7,370 bases of DNA from an uncultured Clostridia bacterium (lineage in GTDB: Bacteria; Bacillota; Clostridia; Oscillospirales; Oscillospiraceae). The stretch lies in assembly GCA_937892865.1 (NCBI GenBank), contig CALBJG010000122.1, forward strand, positions 1 to 7,370, in the 5' to 3' direction. The notes under the pieces are model-generated. The model saw only the letters and a list, made by a program, of their open reading frames with translations. It was not told the origin of the DNA and did no database searches. Positions 1 through 5,414 of this stretch are shown in pieces; positions within the stretch are counted from its first letter, which is position 1; each line of letters opens with the position of its first letter. The translations under genes and the position numbers were made by a program.

Positions 1-1276
1 GGAACTCCTCGATGGAGGGGATCACAGGCAGCAGAGCCTTCTCAGCCAGTGCGCCATGACCGATCTCACGACGGGAGGTAGAACGGGCTGCTCTTGCCTC
101 ACCGGTGGAGAATGCGGGGAAGTTGTAGTGGTGGATATAACGCTTGCCCTCTTCCGGATAGATGGTATCCAGCTTCTGAGCAGCAGACAGGGTGTTCAGA
201 GTGCAGATGGACAGAACCTGTGTCTGACCACGGGCAAACAGACCGCTGCCGTGAACACGGGGCAGCAGACCGACCTGTGCGTCCAGAGGACGGATGTCGT
301 CCATACCACGGCCGTCAACACGCTTGCCCTGGAGCAGCCACTTCTTAACGACCTTCTTCTGCATCTTGTACAGGCAGACCTCAATGTGGGTCTCGAAGTC
401 CTCGTACTTCTCGCCGAACTTCTCCTGGAAGTCCAGACGGGCAGCGGTCAGGCGCTCCTCACGGACGTTCTTGTCGTCGGTGTCCAGGGCGTACTCAATC
501 TGGCCCAGACCGTAATTGATCAGGTCGTCCAGCAGGTCGTGGTTGACAGCAGCCTTCTCAAAGGTGAACTTGGGCTTGCCGATCTCAGCAACGATACCGT
601 TGATGAACTTTACAATCTCCATATTGGTCTCGTGGGCAATACGGATGGATTCGTAAACGATATCTTCGGGAGCCTCGTTTGCCTCGGTCTCGATCATAAC
701 CACCTTCTCGAAAGTGGAAGAGATGCAGACGAAGCAATCGCAAGCAGCCCGCTCATCAGCAGAGGGGTTGATCACATAACGGTCGCCGATGTGCGCGACA
801 TTGGTGGTAGCAACAGGTCCGTTCCAGGGAACATCGGAAGATGCGATGGCGATGGAAGCGCCCAGGGATGCTACGATCTCCACGGGGTTCTCGTGGTCGT
901 TGGCCAGAACAGTGCAGGTAACAACGGTGTCGTTACGCAGTTCCTCGTCGAACAGAGGCCGCATAGGACGGTCGATGATACGGCTGTTCAGAATGCCACG
1001 CTCGGAGGGCTTGCCCTCACGACGGTTGAAAGAGCCGGGGATGCGGCCTACAGCGTACATTCTCTCCTCAAACTCGATGGTCAGAGGGAAGTAGTCAATA
1101 CCGGCCTTGGGAATGGGGTTGCAGGTGCAGGTGGTCAGAACCACGGTGTCACCGTAACGGCAGATGCATTCGGCATTTGCCAGTTCAGCGACCTTACCGG
1201 TCTCAACGGTAAATGCGCGGCCGCCGATTTCCATCTCGTAAACGTGATGGTTGGGATACTGTTTGCGAGTAACCAT
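1..1276 (-). CDS. pnp: Polyribonucleotide nucleotidyltransferase (PNPase), N-terminal part, cut by window edge
   Basis: PNPase is a trimeric 3'-to-5' phosphorolytic exoribonuclease that releases nucleoside diphosphates from RNA in the cytoplasm and can also add 3' tails. The frame is open from an ATG at 1276 to the window edge, giving the first 425 residues of a protein usually about 700 long. The first RNase PH domain (about residues 10-140) has the family block from MYAVGRIPGSF through REGKPSERGIL to DRPMRPLF (residues 73-109). An alpha-helical linker domain follows (about 240-315). The second RNase PH domain begins near GKRVDGR (317-323) and contains HGSGLFARGQTQVL, HHYNFPAFSTGE and RREIGHGALAEKALLP (402-418). 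The start is supported by AGGAGG at 1284-1289, 7 nt upstream. The rest of the second PH domain and the KH and S1 domains lie outside the window. It is downstream of rpsO as in many bacteria, but behind a terminator and a structured leader. The identification is secure. Confidence 0.97.
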   Translation of the reverse strand, partial: MVTRKQYPNHHVYEMEIGGRAFTVETGKVAELANAECICRYGDTVVLTTCTCNPIPKAGIDYFPLTIEFEERMYAVGRIPGSFNRREGKPSERGILNSRIIDRPMRPLFDEELRNDTVVTCTVLANDHENPVEIVASLGASIAIASSDVPWNGPVATTNVAHIGDRYVINPSADERAACDCFVCISSTFEKVVMIETEANEAPEDIVYESIRIAHETNMEIVKFINGIVAEIGKPKFTFEKAAVNHDLLDDLINYGLGQIEYALDTDDKNVREERLTAARLDFQEKFGEKYEDFETHIEVCLYKMQKKVVKKWLLQGKRVDGRGMDDIRPLDAQVGLLPRVHGSGLFARGQTQVLSICTLNTLSAAQKLDTIYPEEGKRYIHHYNFPAFSTGEARAARSTSRREIGHGALAEKALLPVIPSIEEF

Positions 1277-1283
1277 AGATATA

Positions 1284-1289
1284 CCTCCT
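1284..1289 (-). promoter_or_regulatory. Ribosome binding site of pnp
   Basis: A perfect AGGAGG on the minus strand lies 7 nt before the ATG at 1276 and fixes the pnp start. It is only about 20 nt downstream of a palindromic repeat (1311-1352), so folding of the leader could affect its access. Confidence 0.9.
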
Positions 1290-1310
1290 ATTTCTTTTGT
1301 GCCAGTTTCT

Positions 1311-1352
1311 TTGAGATTGCCACACCGGTGTGCGCACCGGTTCGCAATGACA
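1311..1352 (+). repeat. Dispersed hairpin repeat, copy A (pnp leader)
   Basis: On the plus strand this reads TTGAGATTGC ... GCAATGACA. It has an inner palindrome ACCGGTG (1324-1330), loop TGCG, CACCGGT (1335-1341), and an outer pair ATTGC (1316-1320) / GCAAT (1344-1348). The same outer sequence recurs at 3138-3183 and, inverted, at 3080-3121, with different but still self-complementary inner stems. No coding capacity is evident. It lies in the 5' leader of pnp, between a longer hairpin and the ribosome binding site. It resembles the small palindromic repeats scattered between genes of many gut Clostridia; I do not assign a named family. Confidence 0.85.
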
Positions 1353-1370
1353 AGGAATGTGGCGGTTTGC

Positions 1371-1441
1371 TCGGGAGGTTTAGCACTTGAATCGAGTGTC
1401 GATGCTTCGACATTCCATTCAACTGCTAAAGTGACTCCCGA
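1371..1441 (-). promoter_or_regulatory. Long imperfect hairpin in the pnp 5' leader
   Basis: A 71-nt near-complete inverted repeat. TCGGGAG (1371-1377) pairs with CTCCCGA (1435-1441), TTTAGCA (1379-1385) with TGCTAAA (1424-1430), TTGAAT (1387-1392) with ATTCAA (1417-1422), and GAGTGTCGA (1394-1402) with TCGACATTC (1407-1415, one G-U pair). The loop is TGCT. This gives about 29 base pairs interrupted by two single mismatches and a 1/4-nt internal loop. It is not a terminator, because no T-run follows on either strand. It lies 94 nt upstream of the pnp ATG. In E. coli the pnp leader has an RNase III-cut hairpin through which PNPase represses itself; a similar role here is inference. A MITE-like repeat is the alternative. 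Confidence 0.6.
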
Positions 1442-1490
1442 AATACTTACTTGTTTTCTTCTCAACGAGAGATTTTTCTTCAGACGAAGG

Positions 1491-1565
1491 TTTTCAGCGG
1501 GCATTCTGCTTTGTGTATATGGCCGCTTAAATAACGCACGGCTGGAGAAAAAGATCCGCTGAAAA
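1491..1565. repeat. 10-bp inverted repeat flanking 55 nt after the rpsO terminator
   Basis: TTTTCAGCGG (1491-1500) and CCGCTGAAAA (1556-1565) are exact reverse complements. The distal arm overlaps the T-tract of the rpsO terminator. Inside is a weak smaller pairing, GCCG (1522-1525) with CGGC (1539-1542). I found no convincing promoter in this stretch on the minus strand, although pnp would need one or depend on read-through. Confidence 0.55.
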
Positions 1566-1591
1566 AATGGGGCGACGGTATCCGTCGCCCC
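1562..1591 (-). terminator. Intrinsic terminator of rpsO
   Basis: On the minus strand a perfect 10-bp GC-rich stem, GGGGCGACGG / CCGTCGCCCC (1569-1578 and 1582-1591), with a 3-nt loop is followed directly by ATTTTTTC (1561-1568). It begins 11 nt after the rpsO stop. The plus strand has no comparable T-run after the stem, so it works for leftward transcription only. It separates rpsO from pnp. Confidence 0.93.
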
Positions 1592-1602
1592 TTTGCTTGT
1601 TC

Positions 1603-1869
1603 TTACTTACGGATACCCAACTTTGCGATGATCGCACGGTAACGGTTGATGTCCTTACGAGCCAGATAGTCCAGCAGGTTGCGGCGCTTACCAACCATCA
1701 TCAACAGACCACGACGGGAGTGGTTGTCATGCTTGTGGACGCGCAGGTGATCGGTCAGTTCGTTGATACGAGCGGTCAGAATAGCGATCTGAACCTCGGG
1801 AGAACCGGTGTCGCCTTCGTGGGTTGCGTTGTCCAGGATTACCTGGGTCTTCTTTTCCTTCAGAATCAT
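1603..1869 (-). CDS. rpsO: 30S ribosomal protein S15
   Basis: S15 is a primary-binding protein of the small subunit. It contacts the three-way junction of the central domain of 16S rRNA and bridge B4 to the large subunit. The protein is 88 aa, the normal family length. It carries the signature from LTARINELTDHL (31-42) through the rRNA-binding HKHDNHSRRGLL (45-56) to RRNLLDYL (62-69), ending in LGIRK. The start is the ATG at 1869, with AGGTGG 8 nt upstream. A GTG at 1881 in the same frame would add four residues but lies inside that ribosome binding site and is not credible. The gene has its own promoter, a structured leader and an intrinsic terminator, so it can be expressed independently of ribF upstream and pnp downstream. 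Confidence 0.98.
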   Translation of the reverse strand: MILKEKKTQVILDNATHEGDTGSPEVQIAILTARINELTDHLRVHKHDNHSRRGLLMMVGKRRNLLDYLARKDINRYRAIIAKLGIRK

Positions 1870-1877
1870 TGTGGTTT

Positions 1878-1883
1878 CCACCT
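1878..1883 (-). promoter_or_regulatory. Ribosome binding site that fixes the rpsO start
   Basis: AGGTGG on the minus strand, 8 nt before the ATG at 1869. The upstream in-frame GTG (1879-1881) is part of this site, which excludes it as the start. Confidence 0.85.
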
Positions 1884-1911
1884 TTCAAATTATTTCCCAA
1901 AAGCCAAGTAG

Positions 1912-1988
1912 GGGCTGGTGAAGCGCGTTCTTCGCGTGATCCCGCAACTGAGCAATGGGTATGATATTCCGCTGACCATAGCCAGCCC
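1912..1988 (-). promoter_or_regulatory. Structured rpsO leader, candidate S15 autoregulatory RNA
   Basis: The predicted transcript starts near 1986-1988 with GGGCTGG (1982-1988), which pairs exactly with CCAGCCC (1912-1918) and seals a leader domain. Inside are a small hairpin CGCG-AAGAA-CGCG and a possible helix GGTC/GATC (one G-U pair) enclosing AGC..AAT/ATTGCT, which together look like a multi-branch junction. S15 is known to repress its own mRNA through different leader folds in several phyla. That this leader does so is inference; the closing helix is seen directly. Confidence 0.5.
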
Positions 1989-1992
1989 GACT

Positions 1993-2021
1993 ATCTTATC
2001 ACAGTTTTTCCCGATTGTAAA
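1993..2021 (-). promoter_or_regulatory. Sigma-A-type promoter of rpsO
   Basis: On the minus strand, -35 TTTACA (2016-2021, 5/6 to consensus), 17-bp spacer, and extended -10 TGA-TAAGAT (hexamer 1993-1998, 4/6 plus the TG). The predicted start is about 1986, giving a leader of about 117 nt. It sits in the gap between the ribF stop and rpsO. No terminator follows ribF, so read-through from upstream may add to rpsO expression. Confidence 0.75.
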
Positions 2022-2032
2022 GAAATTTTTTC

Positions 2033-2917
2033 TTATTTTTCAAAGAATTTGCGGGTTTCGGCGGCATTTTTTTCAATTTCTGCCTTTAATTCTTCCAGAG
2101 AATCGAATTTTTTCTCCGGACGCAGGAAACGACAAAACACCAAAGTGATCTCTTTTCCGTAAAGATCGCCATCAAAATCCAAGATCCAGGGTTCTACCGT
2201 AATATGGTGCCCTTCCACCGTGGGACGGCTTCCCACATTGGTCACCGCCATATACGCGCCGTCATCGGTATGGACTTTGCAGGCGTAAACGCCCTTTTTC
2301 GGCAATGCCAAACCGGCTGGCACTGCCAAATTGGCGGTGGGAATACCGATGGTATGGCCCAAACCTCTGCCGGCGATCACTTTTCCTGTAAGAATGTGGG
2401 GGTGTCCCAAAAATTCCTTGGTCTTTTCCATCTCGCCGGATTCCACCAGCGTTCTGATATAAGTGGAACTGACCCGGATATCTCCGATCATCTGCTGGGG
2501 GACAACGGTATAGGCAAGATTTCGGTTTTCGCAGAAGGCTGCCAATTTTTCTGCCGTTCCGCTGCCCTCTGCCCCAAACCGGAAGTCGCTGCCGCAGACA
2601 AAGCCTGCGGCGTTTATTTCCAAAAGTTGTGTTAGAAAAACCGACCAGTGGGTTTTCATCAACTGTTCGTCAAAGGGTAAAAACACCACTTTGTCCACGC
2701 CATATGTCAAAAGAAGGCGTTTCCTGTCTTCGTCGGTATTCAAAAGCGCCGGTTGATTGCCGGAGATCAGGGTCTGGGGGTGACCGGAAAAGGTAACGAC
2801 CCCGGACAAACAGCCTTTTTCTTCCGCCAACGCCCGGCAGGCTTTCAACAGCGCCTGATGGCCCAAATGCACACCGTCAAAGAAGCCCAAGGCATATATG
2901 TATTTATTTGTTTCCAT
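2033..2917 (-). CDS. ribF: Bifunctional riboflavin kinase / FAD synthetase
   Basis: RibF phosphorylates riboflavin to FMN and adenylylates FMN to FAD in the cytoplasm. The 294-aa protein has the usual two-domain plan and near-usual length. The N-terminal nucleotidyltransferase domain (about 1-165) has GFFDGVHLGHQ (11-21), a family-typical CGSDFRFG (108-115) and SSTYIR (150-155). The C-terminal flavokinase domain (about 175-294) has GRGLGHTIGIPTANL (183-197), including the PTAN motif, NVGSRPT (227-233), and VEPWILDF around E242, the likely catalytic base; relatives often have VETHI there. The ATG at 2917 has GGAGG 6 nt upstream. It follows truB as in many Firmicutes, but after a 297-bp gap of repeats. 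I saw no FMN riboswitch in that gap. Confidence 0.97.
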   Translation of the reverse strand: METNKYIYALGFFDGVHLGHQALLKACRALAEEKGCLSGVVTFSGHPQTLISGNQPALLNTDEDRKRLLLTYGVDKVVFLPFDEQLMKTHWSVFLTQLLEINAAGFVCGSDFRFGAEGSGTAEKLAAFCENRNLAYTVVPQQMIGDIRVSSTYIRTLVESGEMEKTKEFLGHPHILTGKVIAGRGLGHTIGIPTANLAVPAGLALPKKGVYACKVHTDDGAYMAVTNVGSRPTVEGHHITVEPWILDFDGDLYGKEITLVFCRFLRPEKKFDSLEELKAEIEKNAAETRKFFEK

Positions 2918-2923
2918 ATCATA

Positions 2924-2928
2924 CCTCC
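2924..2928 (-). promoter_or_regulatory. Ribosome binding site of ribF
   Basis: GGAGG on the minus strand, 6 nt before the ATG at 2917. Repeat sequence begins immediately upstream (2931), so the translation signal directly abuts the repeat island. Confidence 0.85.
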
Positions 2929-2930
2929 GG

Positions 2931-3068
2931 TTTAAATTACGGTTTGTCGGGATGCCCCGACGGGCAATTCGTTACCAACCCAGGCGGTAGTCAAACTTCC
3001 GCTATAATGCTCGGTAACGAACAGAAAACATATGTAAATTCCGGTTTGTCGAGGTGTTTTAAATTACG
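2931..3068. repeat. Repeat and hairpin block upstream of ribF
   Basis: An 11-bp direct repeat TTTAAATTACG occurs at 2931-2941 and 3058-3068. A related pair, AAATT(A/C)CGGTTTGTCG, occurs at 2935-2949 and about 3036-3050. Between them are three inverted repeats: GTCGGG-ATGC-CCCGAC (2946-2961), TTCGTTACC (2968-2976) with GGTAACGAA (3013-3021), and inside the latter a short hairpin GCGG-t-AGT-CAA-ACT-t-CCGC (2984-3002). No start, reading frame or transposase is recognisable. I found no good minus-strand promoter. It looks like accreted small repetitive elements. Confidence 0.65.
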
Positions 3069-3079
3069 AATCTCTACGT

Positions 3080-3121
3080 TGTCATTCCGAGCCAGTGCGC
3101 ACACTGGCGTGGGAATCTCAA
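3080..3121 (-). repeat. Dispersed hairpin repeat, copy B (inverted)
   Basis: Opposite orientation to copies A and C. On the plus strand TGTCATTCC ... GGAATCTCAA, with inner stem GCCAGTG (3091-3097), loop CGCA, CACTGGC (3102-3108), and outer pair ATTCC (3084-3088) / GGAAT (3112-3116). Relative to copies A and C, one outer base pair is swapped (C-G for G-C) and the inner stem differs but still pairs. Confidence 0.85.
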
Positions 3122-3137
3122 GTACGCACAACGGTTT

Positions 3138-3183
3138 TTGAGATTGCCACACCAGTGACCGATGTCACTGGTTCGCAATGACA
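3138..3183 (+). repeat. Dispersed hairpin repeat, copy C
   Basis: TTGAGATTGC ... GCAATGACA, with the longest inner stem of the three: ACCAGTGAC (3151-3159), loop CGAT, GTCACTGGT (3164-3172). The outer pair is ATTGC (3143-3147) / GCAAT (3175-3179). It faces copy B across a 16-nt spacer, so the two could pair over their whole length. It lies just downstream of the truB stop; no T-run follows, so it is not a standard terminator. Confidence 0.87.
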
Positions 3184-3214
3184 CGATAGATGGTACGGTT
3201 CGATAAATTGGAAT

Positions 3215-4078
3215 TTATTCCACGGAAAAGAAACTTTTTATGGTTGACATAATATTCTCTTCAACCTTTGCCAGCATCAGGAATTCGCCCGCTTCGCCGT
3301 ATGCCCGGTAAGTACCGTCAGGCAAATCGATAGAGAAGTCGTTGCCGTTGCGGCAGCGCTTTTCCTGATTTTTCGTTAATGTAACTGATTCATATTGGGT
3401 AAACATAGAATCCACCGGGCGCAGGAATTTCCCCGGGTCTTCCGATGCTACCAGATCCGCAAGGGGCACGGACTCTTCAATGGTATATGCCCCGGCGGCG
3501 GTACGCCGCAGCGCTTCCATACAACCGCCGCAGCCCAGCGCTTCGCCGATATCTTTACAAAGGGTGCGGATATAGGTCCCTTTGGAGCAGGTGACCTGCA
3601 AAGTGGCGGTATCGCCGTCAAAGGAAAGGCACTCCAGGCGGTGAATGGTGATGGTACGGGGCTTTCGTTCCACCTCTTTACCACGCCTTGCAAGGTCGCA
3701 GAGTTTCTGTCCGTTTATTTTCAGCGCGGAGTACATAGGGGGAATTTGTTGGATCTCTCCCCGGAATTTATCCAAAACCTGCAAAAATTGTTCTTTGGAA
3801 ATACAAATTTCCCGTTTTTCCAAAACCTCGCCGGTGATGTCCTCGGTATTGGTAATGACACCAAGGCGCAAAACCGCCTCGTAGGTTTTTTCCGCGTGTT
3901 CAAAAAACTCCACGCCCCGGGTGGCTCTGCCCACGAACACCGGCAAAACACCGGTTGCCATAGGGTCTAATGTGCCCCCGTGGCCGATGCGTTTTGTTTT
4001 GAATACGCCCCGGAGTTTCGACACCACATCCTGGCTTGTCCAGTCTGCGGGCTTATCTACAATTACGATTCCGTTCAT
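3215..4078 (-). CDS. truB: tRNA pseudouridine(55) synthase
   Basis: TruB isomerises U55 in the T-loop of elongator tRNAs to pseudouridine and also acts as a tRNA chaperone. From the ATG at 4078 the protein is 287 aa, normal for Firmicute TruB. It opens with the typical NGIVIVDKPADWTSQDVV. The catalytic aspartate is D38 in GHGGTLDPMATGVL. Later motifs are KTYEAVLRLG (residues 64-73), QIPPMYSALKINGQKL, and CSKGTYIRTLCKDIGEALGCGG followed by LRRTAAGAY. The C-terminal part (about 210-287) is the variable PUA-like region. The ATG overlaps the nrnA stop as ATGA and has GGGAG 8 nt upstream, pointing to translational coupling. An in-frame GTG at 4093 would add five residues, but that start loses the good spacing and the conserved N-terminus. 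Confidence 0.97.
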   Translation of the reverse strand: MNGIVIVDKPADWTSQDVVSKLRGVFKTKRIGHGGTLDPMATGVLPVFVGRATRGVEFFEHAEKTYEAVLRLGVITNTEDITGEVLEKREICISKEQFLQVLDKFRGEIQQIPPMYSALKINGQKLCDLARRGKEVERKPRTITIHRLECLSFDGDTATLQVTCSKGTYIRTLCKDIGEALGCGGCMEALRRTAAGAYTIEESVPLADLVASEDPGKFLRPVDSMFTQYESVTLTKNQEKRCRNGNDFSIDLPDGTYRAYGEAGEFLMLAKVEENIMSTIKSFFSVE

Positions 4079-5034
4079 CCCCGCTGCTCCCACTCGATCA
4101 GGGTTTTTTCCATTTCCTCTGCCGCTTCCTGGAGGGGCTTGCGAATGGAACAGCCTGCTGCGCCGGCGTGACCGCCGCCACCGAAAATCTCACAGATGGA
4201 TGCGGCATTATAGCCGGGAATGGAGCGGATGGAAACTTTCGTATTTTCCGGACCGGCGGTACGAAGCAGCGCCGCAACGCAGACGCCCTCGATACTCCGC
4301 AGGAAACCGGAGATATTATTCATATCGTCTTCGCCCACGCCGATCTCTTCTTCCACCGTATCCGGAAGGGCGCACAGGGCGATCTTACCGTCGCAGAGGA
4401 GTTTGAAATGGTCGACTACCCAAGCCTGCAGCCGGAGTTTCGGCAAAGAGTTGGTTTCGAAAAGCCGCAGATTCCAACTGAAAATATCCGCGCCGGCAGC
4501 GGCGCAATCTGCCGCCACATCAAAGGTGTGGGCATTGGTATTGGCAAAGCGGAAGCAGCCGGTATCTGTGGACACGCCCACATACACCGCCTCTGCCATT
4601 TTTTCGTCCGGTTCCACGCCCATATCCAGCAGCAGTTCCCAAATGATCTCTGCGCAGGCGGCAGATTCGGAATCCACATACTCGGTGGGGGTATACTCCC
4701 GGCCGGAGCCGTGGTGATCGATCCGCAGATCGATGCAGTTTTTCAAACTGTCGTAGGCTCTGGGCAGCATATTATCCGCCGCCACATCCACCGCGATGAG
4801 CAAGTCTCCCTCTTCCGGGGCATCCTTGGTCAGCCCTTCCATTAAAGAGGCGTACATAGGGGTGACCTCATCGTTTTTCAGGATATGGGCGGTCTTTCCC
4901 AAGGACCGCAGGCCACGGCACAACGCCGCGGAAGAGCCTAAGGTATCCCCATCAGGTTTCCGGTGGGTCAAAAGCACAAACCGATCCCGGGCTAAAAGCC
5001 AATCGGCGCACTCAGTTCTCGTCAGTTCCTTCAT
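4075..5034 (-). CDS. nrnA: DHH/DHHA1 phosphoesterase, NrnA-type oligoribonuclease / pAp phosphatase
   Basis: Members of this RecJ-like family degrade nano-RNAs of 2-5 nt and often dephosphorylate pAp; some act on cyclic-di-AMP products such as pApA. The 319-aa protein has the complete metal-binding set: H24, D28 and D30 in THRKPDGDTLGSS, D83 in IAVDVAA, D106-H107-H108 in RIDHHGSG, and D157 in VSTDTGCFRF. The DHHA1 substrate-binding domain carries GGGGHAGAAG (285-294). No signal peptide or membrane segment is present, so it is the soluble form rather than the membrane GdpP type. It starts inside the end of rbfA (23-bp overlap, AGGGGG 9 nt before the ATG) and ends in the ATGA shared with truB. 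The family is certain; nano-RNA versus pAp versus pApA preference cannot be read from sequence. Confidence 0.93.
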   Translation of the reverse strand: MKELTRTECADWLLARDRFVLLTHRKPDGDTLGSSAALCRGLRSLGKTAHILKNDEVTPMYASLMEGLTKDAPEEGDLLIAVDVAADNMLPRAYDSLKNCIDLRIDHHGSGREYTPTEYVDSESAACAEIIWELLLDMGVEPDEKMAEAVYVGVSTDTGCFRFANTNAHTFDVAADCAAAGADIFSWNLRLFETNSLPKLRLQAWVVDHFKLLCDGKIALCALPDTVEEEIGVGEDDMNNISGFLRSIEGVCVAALLRTAGPENTKVSIRSIPGYNAASICEIFGGGGHAGAAGCSIRKPLQEAAEEMEKTLIEWEQRG

Positions 5035-5392
5035 TCTCTGTATCCCCCTGCTTCACTTCCAAAGAGTTGATCAGTTCCAGCATTTTCGCGCCGTAGGTGA
5101 TAGAATCGTCCAGTTCCCAAACCAGTTCCGGCGTATAGCGCAGTTGCAAACTGCGTCCCAACTCCCGACGCAGGTAACCGCCGGCGGACTTTAAGCCTTT
5201 CAGCGCATCCTTTGCCCGCTCTTCCTGCAGGAAACTGACATATACTTTCGCATAACGCAGATCCGGGGTCGCTTCCACATGGGTGATGGAGATCATCGTG
5301 TCCTGGACACGGGGATCTTTTAAATTGCGGATCAAAGAGGACAATTCCTTTTGGATTTCCTCGTTGATTCTGCCAATTCGATTAGAAGCCAT
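5012..5392 (-). CDS. rbfA: Ribosome-binding factor A
   Basis: RbfA is a single KH-domain protein that binds the immature 30S subunit near the 5' end of 16S rRNA and is needed for late maturation and cold growth. From the ATG at 5392 it is 126 aa, within the usual 110-130. It shows the canonical MASNRIGRINEEIQKEL start, LKDPRV (25-30), ISITHVEATPDLRYAKVYVS, the LKSAGGYLRRELG helix-kink-helix (67-79), and LRYTPELVWELDDSITYG (84-101). An acidic tail (about 112-126) ends the protein. An ATG nine bases upstream (5401) directly touches the Shine-Dalgarno and cannot be used, whereas 5392 is correctly spaced. The 3' end overlaps nrnA by 23 bp. Its own promoter appears to lie in the repeat island upstream. 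Confidence 0.96.
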   Translation of the reverse strand: MASNRIGRINEEIQKELSSLIRNLKDPRVQDTMISITHVEATPDLRYAKVYVSFLQEERAKDALKGLKSAGGYLRRELGRSLQLRYTPELVWELDDSITYGAKMLELINSLEVKQGDTENEGTDEN

Positions 5393-5401
5393 CAATATCA
5401 T

Positions 5402-5407
5402 TCCTTT
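5402..5407 (-). promoter_or_regulatory. Ribosome binding site that fixes the rbfA start
   Basis: AAAGGA on the minus strand ends immediately at an ATG (5399-5401) and 9 nt before a second in-frame ATG (5390-5392). Only the second has workable spacing, and it gives the conserved MASNR N-terminus. Confidence 0.8.
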
Positions 5408-5414
5408 CGTAATG

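Noticed and set aside
56..1390. A 444-codon open frame on the plus strand opposite pnp
   Set aside because: It is an antisense shadow: the minus strand encodes clear PNPase through this region with a good ribosome binding site. The plus frame has no family motifs and runs past the pnp start into the leader repeats.
2961..2991. Weak likeness to FMN-riboswitch boxes (ACC..GGCGGTAGTC)
   Set aside because: It reads on the plus strand, away from ribF, and the other conserved segments of the RFN element are missing. I treat it as chance.
3003..3008. Perfect TATAAT on the plus strand
   Set aside because: No -35-like hexamer lies 16-18 bp upstream, and no rightward gene follows.
3034..3042. TTTACA on the minus strand upstream of ribF as a -35 box
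   Set aside because: No -10-like hexamer occurs at 16-18 bp, so I do not call a ribF promoter here.
4036..4845. A 269-codon plus-strand frame opposite nrnA and the start of truB
   Set aside because: It spans the junction of two real overlapping genes and has no recognisable domain; all DHH motifs are on the minus strand.
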